Shown: one piece after another, positions 46,317-54,642 of the stretch
Position numbering within the stretch: the first letter of the stretch is position 1
Layout of the letters: each line of letters begins with the position of its first letter
NCBI GenBank assembly: GCA_024691765.1
Contig: JAILNI010000030.1
Coordinates: 1-64,000 of the forward strand
Reading direction: 5' to 3'
DNA: 64,000 bases
From: Bacteroidales bacterium
GTDB lineage: Bacteria; Bacteroidota; Bacteroidia; Bacteroidales; UBA932
Made by a program: the position numbers and the translations under genes
Notes under the pieces: generated by a model
Seen by the model: the letters and a program-made list of their open reading frames with translations, nothing else
Told to the model about the DNA's origin: nothing
Databases searched by the model: none

Positions 46317-46338
46317 CGGGGCGCCTCTTTTTTCTTTC
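46304..46338 (+). terminator. Rho-independent terminator carried with the rng relic
   Basis: AGAGGCGC (46304-46311) pairs with GCGCCTCT (46321-46328), 9-base loop, then a T-rich run. Same geometry as the rng terminator at 9095 with one compensated base pair. On the minus strand the same bases encode the last residues of the XylR-type regulator. Confidence 0.8.
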
Positions 46339-47464
46339 TGTACTGTGCCGGTGAGACTCCGTAATAATTTTTGAAAACGCGCCCTGCGGCCGATGCCGAT
46401 GCTTCGAACCCGGCTTTCTCCGCAGCCAGATATACGGGAATGTCCCCTTCTTTCAATAGCCGGGCCATGTGGTCGGCCCGGATTTTATTGAGGTAGGAAA
46501 GCATGGTATAGGGTGACATTTCCTTCTTGAACCGGAGTTCGATGCTGCGCCGGGACAGGGGAATGTCCGCGGTTATTTCCTCCAGCGAGATGCCGGAATT
46601 GAACTCCGAATCCATCTTTTCCACGATGCGCCTCACATAAGGGTCGGAAATGTTGTGCCTTGGAGTCGTCCCCCTTTCCACGACATTCAGGGGATGGATG
46701 CTTATTCTCGCCGGCCATATTTTCCCCTGCGAGTGCATTTCCCAGATGGTCTGGCCGAGCAGGTATCCCTGGCTTTCGTAATCCAGATTCACTGAAGACA
46801 GGCCGGGATAGGACAAGTTGCACTGGAATTCGTCGTTGTCCACCCCGAGCAGGGCGACGTCTTCCGGAATGGCGAACTTCAGTTCGTGGCAGTATTCGAC
46901 CAGACGGGAAGCGAGCACGTCGTTGGCCGCGAATATGGCGACGGGTTTCGGGAGCGAAGACAACCACTCCTTGAGGTCTTTCACGTCGTCCCTGTTCTCC
47001 CAGGTCTCAAAACTGAAGGCCCTAGCATCCGCTTCTGCCAGACTCTTGCTGTATCCTTCCCGTCTTTCCCTCGACCAGACCCTGTCGGAGTATCCGAAGA
47101 AGGCATAGTTCACATAGCGGCGCCGGAGGAAAAACTCCGCACCCATCCTGCCGATTTCCTGATAGCTGCCTCCAAGGGAGGGGATGCCCGGGGCATAGTC
47201 TCTTCCGGCCCTCAGCACTACGGGGATTCCCAGCGACTCCACCGTTTCCCTGTCCGCGCCTGCCCAGTTGCCGAAGATGGCGTCGGCCTTGATCTCCCTG
47301 GCCCTTTCGAAGACCTCGTGCCTGCGGGCGGGATTCAAATACAGGGAGGAATCCATGCGGAAATACATCCATCCTCCCACCGTGGCGGCAAAGGACGACA
47401 CTCCCTTGAGAAGACGGCGTTCCGGTTCCCGGGAATAATCACACAGCAGCATCAGTTTGAACAT
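46313..47464 (-). CDS. XylR-type transcriptional regulator (periplasmic-binding-like + AraC HTH)
   Basis: A 383-residue cytoplasmic regulator: LacI/PBP-like sugar-sensing domain (about 1-265; FAANDVLASRLVEYC, ALLGVDNDEF) and a C-terminal AraC double helix-turn-helix (about 280-375; SRRSIELRFKKEM, AEKAGFEASASAAGRVFKNYYGVSPAQY). This architecture is that of E. coli XylR. It is divergent from the polysaccharide utilisation locus and is the probable sensor for a sugar released by it. Its last codons lie inside the terminator hairpin of the rng relic. Confidence 0.9.
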   Translation of the reverse strand: MFKLMLLCDYSREPERRLLKGVSSFAATVGGWMYFRMDSSLYLNPARRHEVFERAREIKADAIFGNWAGADRETVESLGIPVVLRAGRDYAPGIPSLGGSYQEIGRMGAEFFLRRRYVNYAFFGYSDRVWSRERREGYSKSLAEADARAFSFETWENRDDVKDLKEWLSSLPKPVAIFAANDVLASRLVEYCHELKFAIPEDVALLGVDNDEFQCNLSYPGLSSVNLDYESQGYLLGQTIWEMHSQGKIWPARISIHPLNVVERGTTPRHNISDPYVRRIVEKMDSEFNSGISLEEITADIPLSRRSIELRFKKEMSPYTMLSYLNKIRADHMARLLKEGDIPVYLAAEKAGFEASASAAGRVFKNYYGVSPAQYRKKKEAPR

Positions 47465-47469
47465 GTGTG

Positions 47470-47477
47470 CAAAGATA
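47470..47477 (-). promoter_or_regulatory. -7 promoter element (TATCTTTG) of the XylR-type gene
   Basis: A perfect TAnnTTTG on the minus strand, 5 bases before the regulator ATG. Confidence 0.65.
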
Positions 47478-47542
47478 AAACAATATTTCGTTTTTGGTAT
47501 GTTATTATTCGTTATTTTTCGTTTTTTAGAGATTTATTGCTT

Positions 47543-47550
47543 TACCTTTG
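47543..47550 (+). promoter_or_regulatory. -7 promoter element (TACCTTTG) of the polysaccharide locus
   Basis: A TAnnTTTG match 16 bases before the ATG at 47567, at the end of a 102-base AT-rich divergent region that probably holds the XylR-type operator. No clear inverted repeat was identified by eye. Confidence 0.55.
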
Positions 47551-47566
47551 CGATAACTGGTAACCT

Positions 47567-48958
47567 ATGTCCAAAAAGCAATTCTTAATCCTGTTCATGC
47601 TGGCCTACCTCCCGGTTTCCTGTGCGAGGCAGCAGGGGCGGCTGCTTGGCAGCATCGTCGTTCCCGACCCCATGCCGATGGACAACGACATCACCGTCGG
47701 GTGCGAAACTCTGGACAGGGATTATGCCGACTACGACAGTTACAAGGAGTGGCTGCCGGTATTGGGCATAAGGAAGATACGCCTGCAGGCAGGATGGGCG
47801 AAAACGGAACGCGTCAGGGGAGAATACGATTTTGAGTGGCTGGATGCCATAATAGACGATGCGGTGTCGCGCGGACTGGAGCCATGGCTGCAGACCTCAT
47901 ACGGCAATCCCATATATCCGGGGGGAGGCACCCCGTTCCTGAAGGGCGGATGGCCGGAATCCGAAGAAGCGCTGAGGGCCTGGCACCGCTGGGTGGCCGC
48001 GATGGCCTCCCGTTACAAGGGAAAAGTCCGGGAATGGGAGATTTGGAACGAGCCGGACCTTAACATGTCATTCCGCCGGGACCCGGAACCCTTCGTGGAT
48101 TTTACGCTGGAAACGGCAAGGACCATACGGAGCGTCGATCCGGATGCCCGGATTGCCGCCTTCGCCTGGGCCGGCTGGCGTCCCGCCCTGTTCGGAGCCT
48201 GCATGTCCAGGATTTCGGAGCAGGACGGCCTGGGCCTGATAGACTGGATAACCTACCACTTCTACGAATATCGTCCCGAAGACATGTACCCCAAAGTTGT
48301 GCAGATGCAGGATTCCCTGTCGCGCTGGTCTTCGTCAATCAGCTTGCGTCAGGGAGAGACCGGTGCACCGTCCAAGGGTTATTGCGGGGGCGCGCTGGAC
48401 GAGTGGCCCTGGGATGAGGTTTCGCAGGCGAAATGGGACCTGCGGAGAATGCTCTCCGACAAGGCCCGCGGCATCCCCACGACCGTCTTTTCCATAAGCG
48501 ACATGAATTACGGCGCATCCGATGCCATCGTGAAGAAAAATGTGAAAGGGCTCCTTGAAACTGACTCGGAGAAACAGGTCATACGCCCCAAGGAGGCATT
48601 TTTCGCAGTGCGGAACCTTGTGGCATTGTGGAACGTGCTGGGGGAGAGCGTGCCGCGCAGCGCCGACGTGGACACCCCCGGTTCGTGGTCGGTATATGCC
48701 TTCGGAGCAGGAGACGGGAGGATGTCCTTCGCCTTGTGGGAGGATTCTTCGGTGCCTTCCGGTTCCGCGGAAATGTTTCCGGTCACGCTCAAAGTGCCCC
48801 GGGGCAGCATCCACCGTCCCGTAGCGGTGGACCTGCGCACCGGGAAGGTTTATGCCGTCAGCCGTTCGGTTTCTGCCGACGGTTCCCTGCTGCTCGGAGT
48901 ACCCGCCTATGACAGTCCGGTACTCATAGTACCGAAAAAGAAATTGCATTACAAATAA
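47567..48958 (+). CDS. Clan GH-A glycoside hydrolase lipoprotein (GH39-like)
   Basis: A 463-residue surface or periplasmic lipoprotein (lipobox PVSC, Cys19) with a TIM-barrel retaining glycosidase. Acid/base E162 is in IWNEPD and the likely nucleophile E264 in RQGETGAP, the clan GH-A pattern; YGNPIYPGGG resembles GH39-type xylosidases. A small beta domain closes the C-terminus. The exact family and substrate are not certain. First gene of the SusCD operon; susC follows 8 bases downstream. Confidence 0.8.
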   Translation: MSKKQFLILFMLAYLPVSCARQQGRLLGSIVVPDPMPMDNDITVGCETLDRDYADYDSYKEWLPVLGIRKIRLQAGWAKTERVRGEYDFEWLDAIIDDAVSRGLEPWLQTSYGNPIYPGGGTPFLKGGWPESEEALRAWHRWVAAMASRYKGKVREWEIWNEPDLNMSFRRDPEPFVDFTLETARTIRSVDPDARIAAFAWAGWRPALFGACMSRISEQDGLGLIDWITYHFYEYRPEDMYPKVVQMQDSLSRWSSSISLRQGETGAPSKGYCGGALDEWPWDEVSQAKWDLRRMLSDKARGIPTTVFSISDMNYGASDAIVKKNVKGLLETDSEKQVIRPKEAFFAVRNLVALWNVLGESVPRSADVDTPGSWSVYAFGAGDGRMSFALWEDSSVPSGSAEMFPVTLKVPRGSIHRPVAVDLRTGKVYAVSRSVSADGSLLLGVPAYDSPVLIVPKKKLHYK

Positions 48959-48966
48959 TCCAAGAT

Positions 48967-51900
48967 ATGACATTCAGACCCTACATTCTGCTACAAGTTG
49001 TTGCAGTGCTGCTTGTGATGTTTCCTGCTTATGCCCAGAAAACGAATCTGAGGATGAAGGTTTCGGATGCCTCGGGACCCCTTGCGGGTGCCGTTGTCAT
49101 TGTAAAGGGAACATCCCTTGCCGCTACCGCGGATTCGGAAGGGACCGCCGTCCTTGCCGGTGTCGCGGAAGACGCTGAAATCGAAGTTTCCATGATGGGA
49201 TACGATGCCGTGACAATCCGTCCGCAGGGGCGCAGCATCGTGGAGGTGGTGCTGCAGGAAGAGGCGCAGATGCTGGACGAGGTGGTTTTCATAGGCTACG
49301 GAACCCAGAAAAAGAAAGACCTGACCGGTTCGGTGGTGAGGGCCGACATCGAAACTTTCAAACAGACGACCAACGCCACCATAATGGAATCCCTTCACGG
49401 GACTGTGGCAGGACTGAACGTAGGACAGGTGAACTCGGCCGGAGCCAATCCCGACATTTCCGTGCGCGGACAGATTACGCTCGGGGGCAATACTTCCCCG
49501 CTCATAATCCTTGACGGTATAATCTATTCAGGGCGCATATCAGACATAAATCCCGCAGACATCGAGTCGGTGGACGTGCTCAAGGATGCGAGCAGCAAGG
49601 CCATCTACGGGGCCCAGGCCGCGAACGGCGTACTCATCCTCACCACGCGGTCCGGCTCGCGTGAAACCGCTCCCAGAGTAAGTTACAGCGGAACTTTCGG
49701 AATCAGCGAACCCACCGTGAACACCCGGCTCCTGGGCCGGAACGAGTGGCTGCAGCGCCTGCGCGACGTGGAATATGAAAAGGCATACACCGCCGAGTCC
49801 GGCTACCTCGAAGAGAATCCTGCATGGGACTACACGATGGCGCAGCTGTTCTCGCCCACGCTGGAAGGAATCGCAAACGGTACGGATTTCGACTGGTGGG
49901 AGGCCTGCACGCAGACGGGGCATGTCTTCAAGCATAATGTTTCCGTTTCCGGCGGCTCGCGCACGGCTTCTTACTTCCTCTCCGGCAGCCATTCCGACAT
50001 CACGGGAATAACTATGAACGACTCATACAAGAGGAACACCCTCCGGGCGAACCTTGACATCAACGTGACTTCCTGGCTGAAAACGGGAGCGAACCTCTCT
50101 CTCGCCTTCCTCGACTATTCCGGAGAGAGTCCCGCGATATCTTCCATAAAGGAGATGAACCCGGTGGTGTCGCCGCGCGACGCGGACGGGAATCTTGTGC
50201 GGAACCCCACCGGACAGGCTACCCTGAACCCATTCATATATTCGGAGTCCGACGACATGGAAAAGAAGCACCAGATAAATACCGTGCTTTACGCCGTGCT
50301 GGACTGCCCGTGGATTCAGGGGCTGTCGTACCGCCTGAATTACAACTACCGCCTCAACGCCGCATACGACGCGAATTTCAACTCCGACAAGGCCAATTTC
50401 CTCGGGAGAGGAGAGAAATCATACAAGAACAATTACTACTGGCTGCTGGACAACATAGTGAGCTACAACCGCACTTTCAACTCTCACAATGTCTCGGTGA
50501 CCCTGGTTTACGGCGCCAGTTCCAACAGTCACGACGAGACAGGAGCCGTGGGCACGGGCTACGCAAACGGCATTCTCGGATACAACAGACTGCAGCTGGC
50601 AGAAAACACCCAGGAAATAACGTCTTCCGCATATTCGGAATCCAGCCTGTATCAGGTGGGGCGTCTGTCGTACAACTATGCCGGCAGGTACTTCCTCACC
50701 GCAACGCTCCGCCGCGACGGATTCAGCGGTTTTGCGCAGAACCACAAGTTCGGAATCTTCCCTTCCGTCGGTCTGGGCTGGATGGTCTCGGAAGAGAAGT
50801 TCATGAAGGGCCTGAAATCCCTCGACGAACTCAAGCTGCGGTTGAGTTACGGCAAGACCGGCAACCTCACCGGCAGGTATTCTTCGCTGGCCCAGGTGTC
50901 CGTGTCCAATCCCTACGTGTTCGGCGACGGGGCCTCCACGTCGGTGGGCTATAATGTCACCAGCCTTGCAAGCACCGACCTCAGTTGGGAGACGACCGAC
51001 GAAATCAATGCCGGGCTGGATTTCTCGCTTTGGAGAGGGCGCCTTTCCGGAAACATCGACTGCTACCTTTCCGAAACCCACGACCTGCTGTGGGACATGG
51101 CCGTGCCTTCAGTCACCGGTTTTTCGGAGATCAAGACCAATCTGGGACGTATCCGCAATAGCGGCATCGAGATTATGCTCACCGCCAAACCGGTCGTCAG
51201 CGGCAACTTCGAATGGAGCGTCCAGACGGCATTCTCTGCCAACAAAAACCGGATAGAGACCCTTCTGGGCGAAGACCTTGACGGAGACGGCCGCGAAGAC
51301 GACCTCATCGCCAGCGGCCTGTTCATAGGCCAGCCGATAGGCGCCATCTACAATTATCAGATAGACGGCATGTGGCAGCTCGGAGACGACATTCCTGCCG
51401 GATGGTACCCGGGTACTTACAAAATCCACGATTTCGGCAACACCGGCACTTATGAGATTTCCAAGGAGGACGACCGCGTCATTCTCGGACACAAGGAGCC
51501 TGCGTACAGGCTCGGAATCACCAATACCTTCCGCTACCGCAACGTCTCGTTCTCCTTCATGATCAACACCATACAGGGAGGCCGCGACGGCTACATGGCA
51601 TCCAACTCCGCACCCTACTACACCACCGCGGGCAATGCGCAGAATGCCAACGTGTTCACCTTCGTGGACGTGTGGTCCCCCAGGAACCCGGATGCCGTGT
51701 TCCCGCAGTCATGGCTGTCGCCCCAGGTGGCGGGAACCTTCTACCAGCAGCGGAATTTCGTGAGGCTGCAGGACGTCACCCTGTCGTACCGGCTCGGCCG
51801 CAGGGCGGCGAAGGCCATTGGGGCGCAGAGCCTCTCGGCAAGCCTGTCCGGCAAGAATCTGCTCACGTTCACCAAATGGGTGGGATGGGACCCTGAAATG

Positions 51901-51972
51901 AATCTTGGCGCGGATGCGGTCTCCAAGCCCGTGATGAGGAGCTGGTCCGTGGGCATAGACGTTACATTCTAA
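48967..51972 (+). CDS. susC: SusC/RagA-family TonB-dependent outer-membrane transporter
   Basis: Imports oligosaccharides across the outer membrane with SusD. 1,001 residues: signal peptide ending AYAQ, carboxypeptidase-regulatory-like beta domain (about 25-105), TonB box region DEVVFIGYGT, plug with the SusC signature SVDVLKDASSKAIYGAQAANG, then a 22-strand barrel ending in the aromatic SVGIDVTF. Start chosen at the signal peptide; 12 bases separate it from susD. Confidence 0.96.
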   Translation: MTFRPYILLQVVAVLLVMFPAYAQKTNLRMKVSDASGPLAGAVVIVKGTSLAATADSEGTAVLAGVAEDAEIEVSMMGYDAVTIRPQGRSIVEVVLQEEAQMLDEVVFIGYGTQKKKDLTGSVVRADIETFKQTTNATIMESLHGTVAGLNVGQVNSAGANPDISVRGQITLGGNTSPLIILDGIIYSGRISDINPADIESVDVLKDASSKAIYGAQAANGVLILTTRSGSRETAPRVSYSGTFGISEPTVNTRLLGRNEWLQRLRDVEYEKAYTAESGYLEENPAWDYTMAQLFSPTLEGIANGTDFDWWEACTQTGHVFKHNVSVSGGSRTASYFLSGSHSDITGITMNDSYKRNTLRANLDINVTSWLKTGANLSLAFLDYSGESPAISSIKEMNPVVSPRDADGNLVRNPTGQATLNPFIYSESDDMEKKHQINTVLYAVLDCPWIQGLSYRLNYNYRLNAAYDANFNSDKANFLGRGEKSYKNNYYWLLDNIVSYNRTFNSHNVSVTLVYGASSNSHDETGAVGTGYANGILGYNRLQLAENTQEITSSAYSESSLYQVGRLSYNYAGRYFLTATLRRDGFSGFAQNHKFGIFPSVGLGWMVSEEKFMKGLKSLDELKLRLSYGKTGNLTGRYSSLAQVSVSNPYVFGDGASTSVGYNVTSLASTDLSWETTDEINAGLDFSLWRGRLSGNIDCYLSETHDLLWDMAVPSVTGFSEIKTNLGRIRNSGIEIMLTAKPVVSGNFEWSVQTAFSANKNRIETLLGEDLDGDGREDDLIASGLFIGQPIGAIYNYQIDGMWQLGDDIPAGWYPGTYKIHDFGNTGTYEISKEDDRVILGHKEPAYRLGITNTFRYRNVSFSFMINTIQGGRDGYMASNSAPYYTTAGNAQNANVFTFVDVWSPRNPDAVFPQSWLSPQVAGTFYQQRNFVRLQDVTLSYRLGRRAAKAIGAQSLSASLSGKNLLTFTKWVGWDPEMNLGADAVSKPVMRSWSVGIDVTF

Positions 51973-51984
51973 AGGATTACTGCC

Positions 51985-53676
51985 ATGAAAAACAAGATAT
52001 TATACCTGCTTGCGGCAAGCGTTTCCCTGTTCGCCGCGGCCGCGTGCAACGAAGACGATTTCTTGAAAGAGGTGCCGAAGGATTTCATATCGATAGACAA
52101 TGCCTATGTGACGGAATCCGACTATCAGGCGGCGCTTACCGGCCTGTACAACATGGTGCGCTATTATGAATACACCAACGAGGGGCTTCGCTGCATGCTT
52201 GGCACTGACGTGGCATACAATGCCAGGCGGAACAACGACCGAATGGGAAATCTGGTGAACGAGTACAAACCGGAAAATGAGAGGCTTGCATATTACTGGG
52301 ACAACAACTACAAACTGATAAAGAATGCAAATACCATTATTTCCAGGGTAATGGTATCAGACCTTACGGATGCTCAGAAAGAAGAAATTTCTGCCGAAGC
52401 GCGCTTCTTCCGGGCTTTCGGTTATCGGACTCTCGTCTATTATTACGGCGGCGTGCCACTTATAAAAGAGGAAGTTGTAGTGGCCAAGAAGGATTATGTT
52501 CGCGCAGGCAAGGACGAGGTGCTGAGGTTCATGCGGGAAGATTTTGAGTACGCAGCAGCGCATCTTCCGGGTATCGATGCCGTGATGGACGGCAAGTTGT
52601 CCGATCTGGTGGCAAAGCACTATCTTGCAGAGACCTGCATTTCACTGGGCGATTTCGACAATGCGATAAAATGGGCCTCTGATGTTATAGATTCGCCTTC
52701 CACTGGCCTCATGAAGGAACGTTTCGGCTCGCGCATTGCCGACGTTCCTGAAGGAGACGTGTATTTTGACCTTTTCCAGCGGAAAAACCAGAACCGTAAA
52801 AGTGCCGGCAACAAGGAGGCTCTCTGGGTAATCCAATTTGAGGAGGATGTGCCGGGAGGATACACCACAACCGCGAGTGCAGCCTGGAACTATCCCCTTG
52901 AAAGGAACCACTGCCCGGCCACCTACCTCTGCACCGACCCCGACGGCAATACGGCCATGCTGGGAGGGAACGGCAGGTCCGACTTCAACTGTGGCGGGCG
53001 TGGTGTGTCGTTCATGCGCACGACCGACTGGCATCTCAACCAGAACTGGGACGGCTGCTTCGATACCGACATGCGCAATTCTGCCGTGAACATAGTCCGT
53101 ACCGCTGTCTATGACGATCCTAAATCGCCCTGGTTCGGCCAGTCGATCATCAGCGGAGCAAGCATGAGCAGCAATTACAAGTCGCAGGACTGGAGATGGT
53201 ATCCCTGGCTCACCAAGGCCACGTCGCCGGGAGACCATCCGTCAGCCCTCTATGCCGACAAGACTCTCAAGACCCTTACCGCGGCAGCAGGAACCACCTA
53301 CGCCGACCAGTATATGCTCCGGCTTGCGGAAACCTATCTTCTGCGTGCCGAGGCCTACCTTTTCTATGGCCGCAAGGACCTTGCCGCGGCTGACATAAAC
53401 GAGGTGCGCGGCCGCGCCAACGCCACCCCGGTGTCCCAGAGCAAGGTGACTCTCGACTATATCCTGGACGAGAGGGCCCGGGAACTCACGCTCGAAGAGA
53501 GGCGGAAGCTCACCCTTTACCGCACCGGAACCTTCCTCAAGCGCACCAGGAAATACAACGAATATCAGGGAGAACAGATTAAAGACTACATGGCCCTCTT
53601 CCCTATTCCATATTCGTTCATCGAGGCCAATACCGGTGCTCATATAGAACAGAACCCTGGATACACGGAGCAATGA
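51985..53676 (+). CDS. susD: SusD/RagB-family glycan-binding lipoprotein
   Basis: Outer-membrane lid of the SusC transporter, 563 residues. Lipobox AAAC followed by NEDDFL, the usual start DDFLKEVPKDF, and the TPR-rich N-half (YLAETCISLGDFDNAIKWA). The C-terminal blocks MLRLAETYLLRAEAYL and LDERARELTLEERRKLTL are family hallmarks. The stop overlaps the mannonate dehydratase start by 4 bases. Confidence 0.96.
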   Translation: MKNKILYLLAASVSLFAAAACNEDDFLKEVPKDFISIDNAYVTESDYQAALTGLYNMVRYYEYTNEGLRCMLGTDVAYNARRNNDRMGNLVNEYKPENERLAYYWDNNYKLIKNANTIISRVMVSDLTDAQKEEISAEARFFRAFGYRTLVYYYGGVPLIKEEVVVAKKDYVRAGKDEVLRFMREDFEYAAAHLPGIDAVMDGKLSDLVAKHYLAETCISLGDFDNAIKWASDVIDSPSTGLMKERFGSRIADVPEGDVYFDLFQRKNQNRKSAGNKEALWVIQFEEDVPGGYTTTASAAWNYPLERNHCPATYLCTDPDGNTAMLGGNGRSDFNCGGRGVSFMRTTDWHLNQNWDGCFDTDMRNSAVNIVRTAVYDDPKSPWFGQSIISGASMSSNYKSQDWRWYPWLTKATSPGDHPSALYADKTLKTLTAAAGTTYADQYMLRLAETYLLRAEAYLFYGRKDLAAADINEVRGRANATPVSQSKVTLDYILDERARELTLEERRKLTLYRTGTFLKRTRKYNEYQGEQIKDYMALFPIPYSFIEANTGAHIEQNPGYTEQ

Positions 53677-54641
53677 TGACCCTCGCCCACCTGTTCTTCT
53701 CCGACAAACCGGACATCCGCTGGGACCTGTGCGCCCAGATGGGGGTCCGGGCTGCCGTTGCCAAGCTCGCCCCCGAACTCACCGGCCGGGCTCCGGTATG
53801 GGATTTTGAATCCTTGAAGATGGCGAAGGGGCACTTTGAAGACAGGGGCTTCTCCCTCGTGGCGCTGGAGGGCGACCAGTTTGACATGACGCGCATCAAG
53901 CTGGGGCTTCCCGGCTGGAAGGACGATGTGCGCCTTTACTGCCGCATGCTGGAGAATATGGGCAGGCTCGGAATACGCACCCTCTGCTACAATTTCATGT
54001 ACACGGGCTGGACGCGCACCCGCACTGACATCCGCGCCCGCGGAGGAGCCCTCGTCACCGGCTTCAGCCGGGCGGAGGCGGTGCTCCTGCCGCCTTCGCC
54101 CCATGCTCCCGTGGACGGGGAGCGCATATGGAAGAATTATGAAAGATTCATCGCAGAAGTCATCCCCGCTGCGGAGCATGCGGGAGTGCGGATGGCCCTG
54201 CATCCGGACGACCCTCCGGTGGAGGTGCTGCAGGGCATCGCCCGGACGTTCATCTGCCCGGAAGCCATCGACAGGGCCCTGTCCCTGAACTCCAGCGGAT
54301 GTCACGGGCTCACTTTCTGCCAGGGTACCTTCGCCACCATGGGGGCGGACCTGAAGGAGTACTTCCTTCGCTGGCGCGGGCGCATCCCCTTCATCCACAT
54401 AAGGGATGTGGCCGGCACGGCGGAGGACTTCCGCGAAACCTTTCCGGACGAAGGCCCCTCGGACATCCCCGGCATGCTGGCATTTTACAAGGGCTGCGGT
54501 TTCGACGGAATCGTCCGTTCGGACCACACCCCGGCGATGGCGGGGGACTGCAACTCCACTCCCGGATACAACGCCACCGGCGCCGTATTCGGCACGGGAT
54601 ATCTCATGGGAATAATGGACGCATTGAAAACAGGACGCTGA
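53673..54641 (+). CDS. uxuA: Mannonate dehydratase
   Basis: Dehydrates D-mannonate to 2-keto-3-deoxygluconate. 322 residues, shorter than E. coli UxuA (394), with family blocks CYNFMYTGWTRT, ALHPDDPP, SGCHGLTFCQGTFATMG, FIHIRDV and VRSDHTP containing the probable metal ligands (His, Cys, His, Asp). It is the only mannonate dehydratase in the window and would serve both the region-2 uronate genes and this locus. The start overlaps susD. Confidence 0.9.
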   Translation: MMTLAHLFFSDKPDIRWDLCAQMGVRAAVAKLAPELTGRAPVWDFESLKMAKGHFEDRGFSLVALEGDQFDMTRIKLGLPGWKDDVRLYCRMLENMGRLGIRTLCYNFMYTGWTRTRTDIRARGGALVTGFSRAEAVLLPPSPHAPVDGERIWKNYERFIAEVIPAAEHAGVRMALHPDDPPVEVLQGIARTFICPEAIDRALSLNSSGCHGLTFCQGTFATMGADLKEYFLRWRGRIPFIHIRDVAGTAEDFRETFPDEGPSDIPGMLAFYKGCGFDGIVRSDHTPAMAGDCNSTPGYNATGAVFGTGYLMGIMDALKTGR

Positions 54642-54642
54642 T

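Noticed and set aside
9009-46338. The 37 kb between the two rng tails as an integrative element with duplicated attachment sites
   Set aside because: The interval holds core genes (alr, ftsK, addAB, ackA, gnd), there is no integrase, and the two tails are only about 80% identical, too different for att sites of one event.
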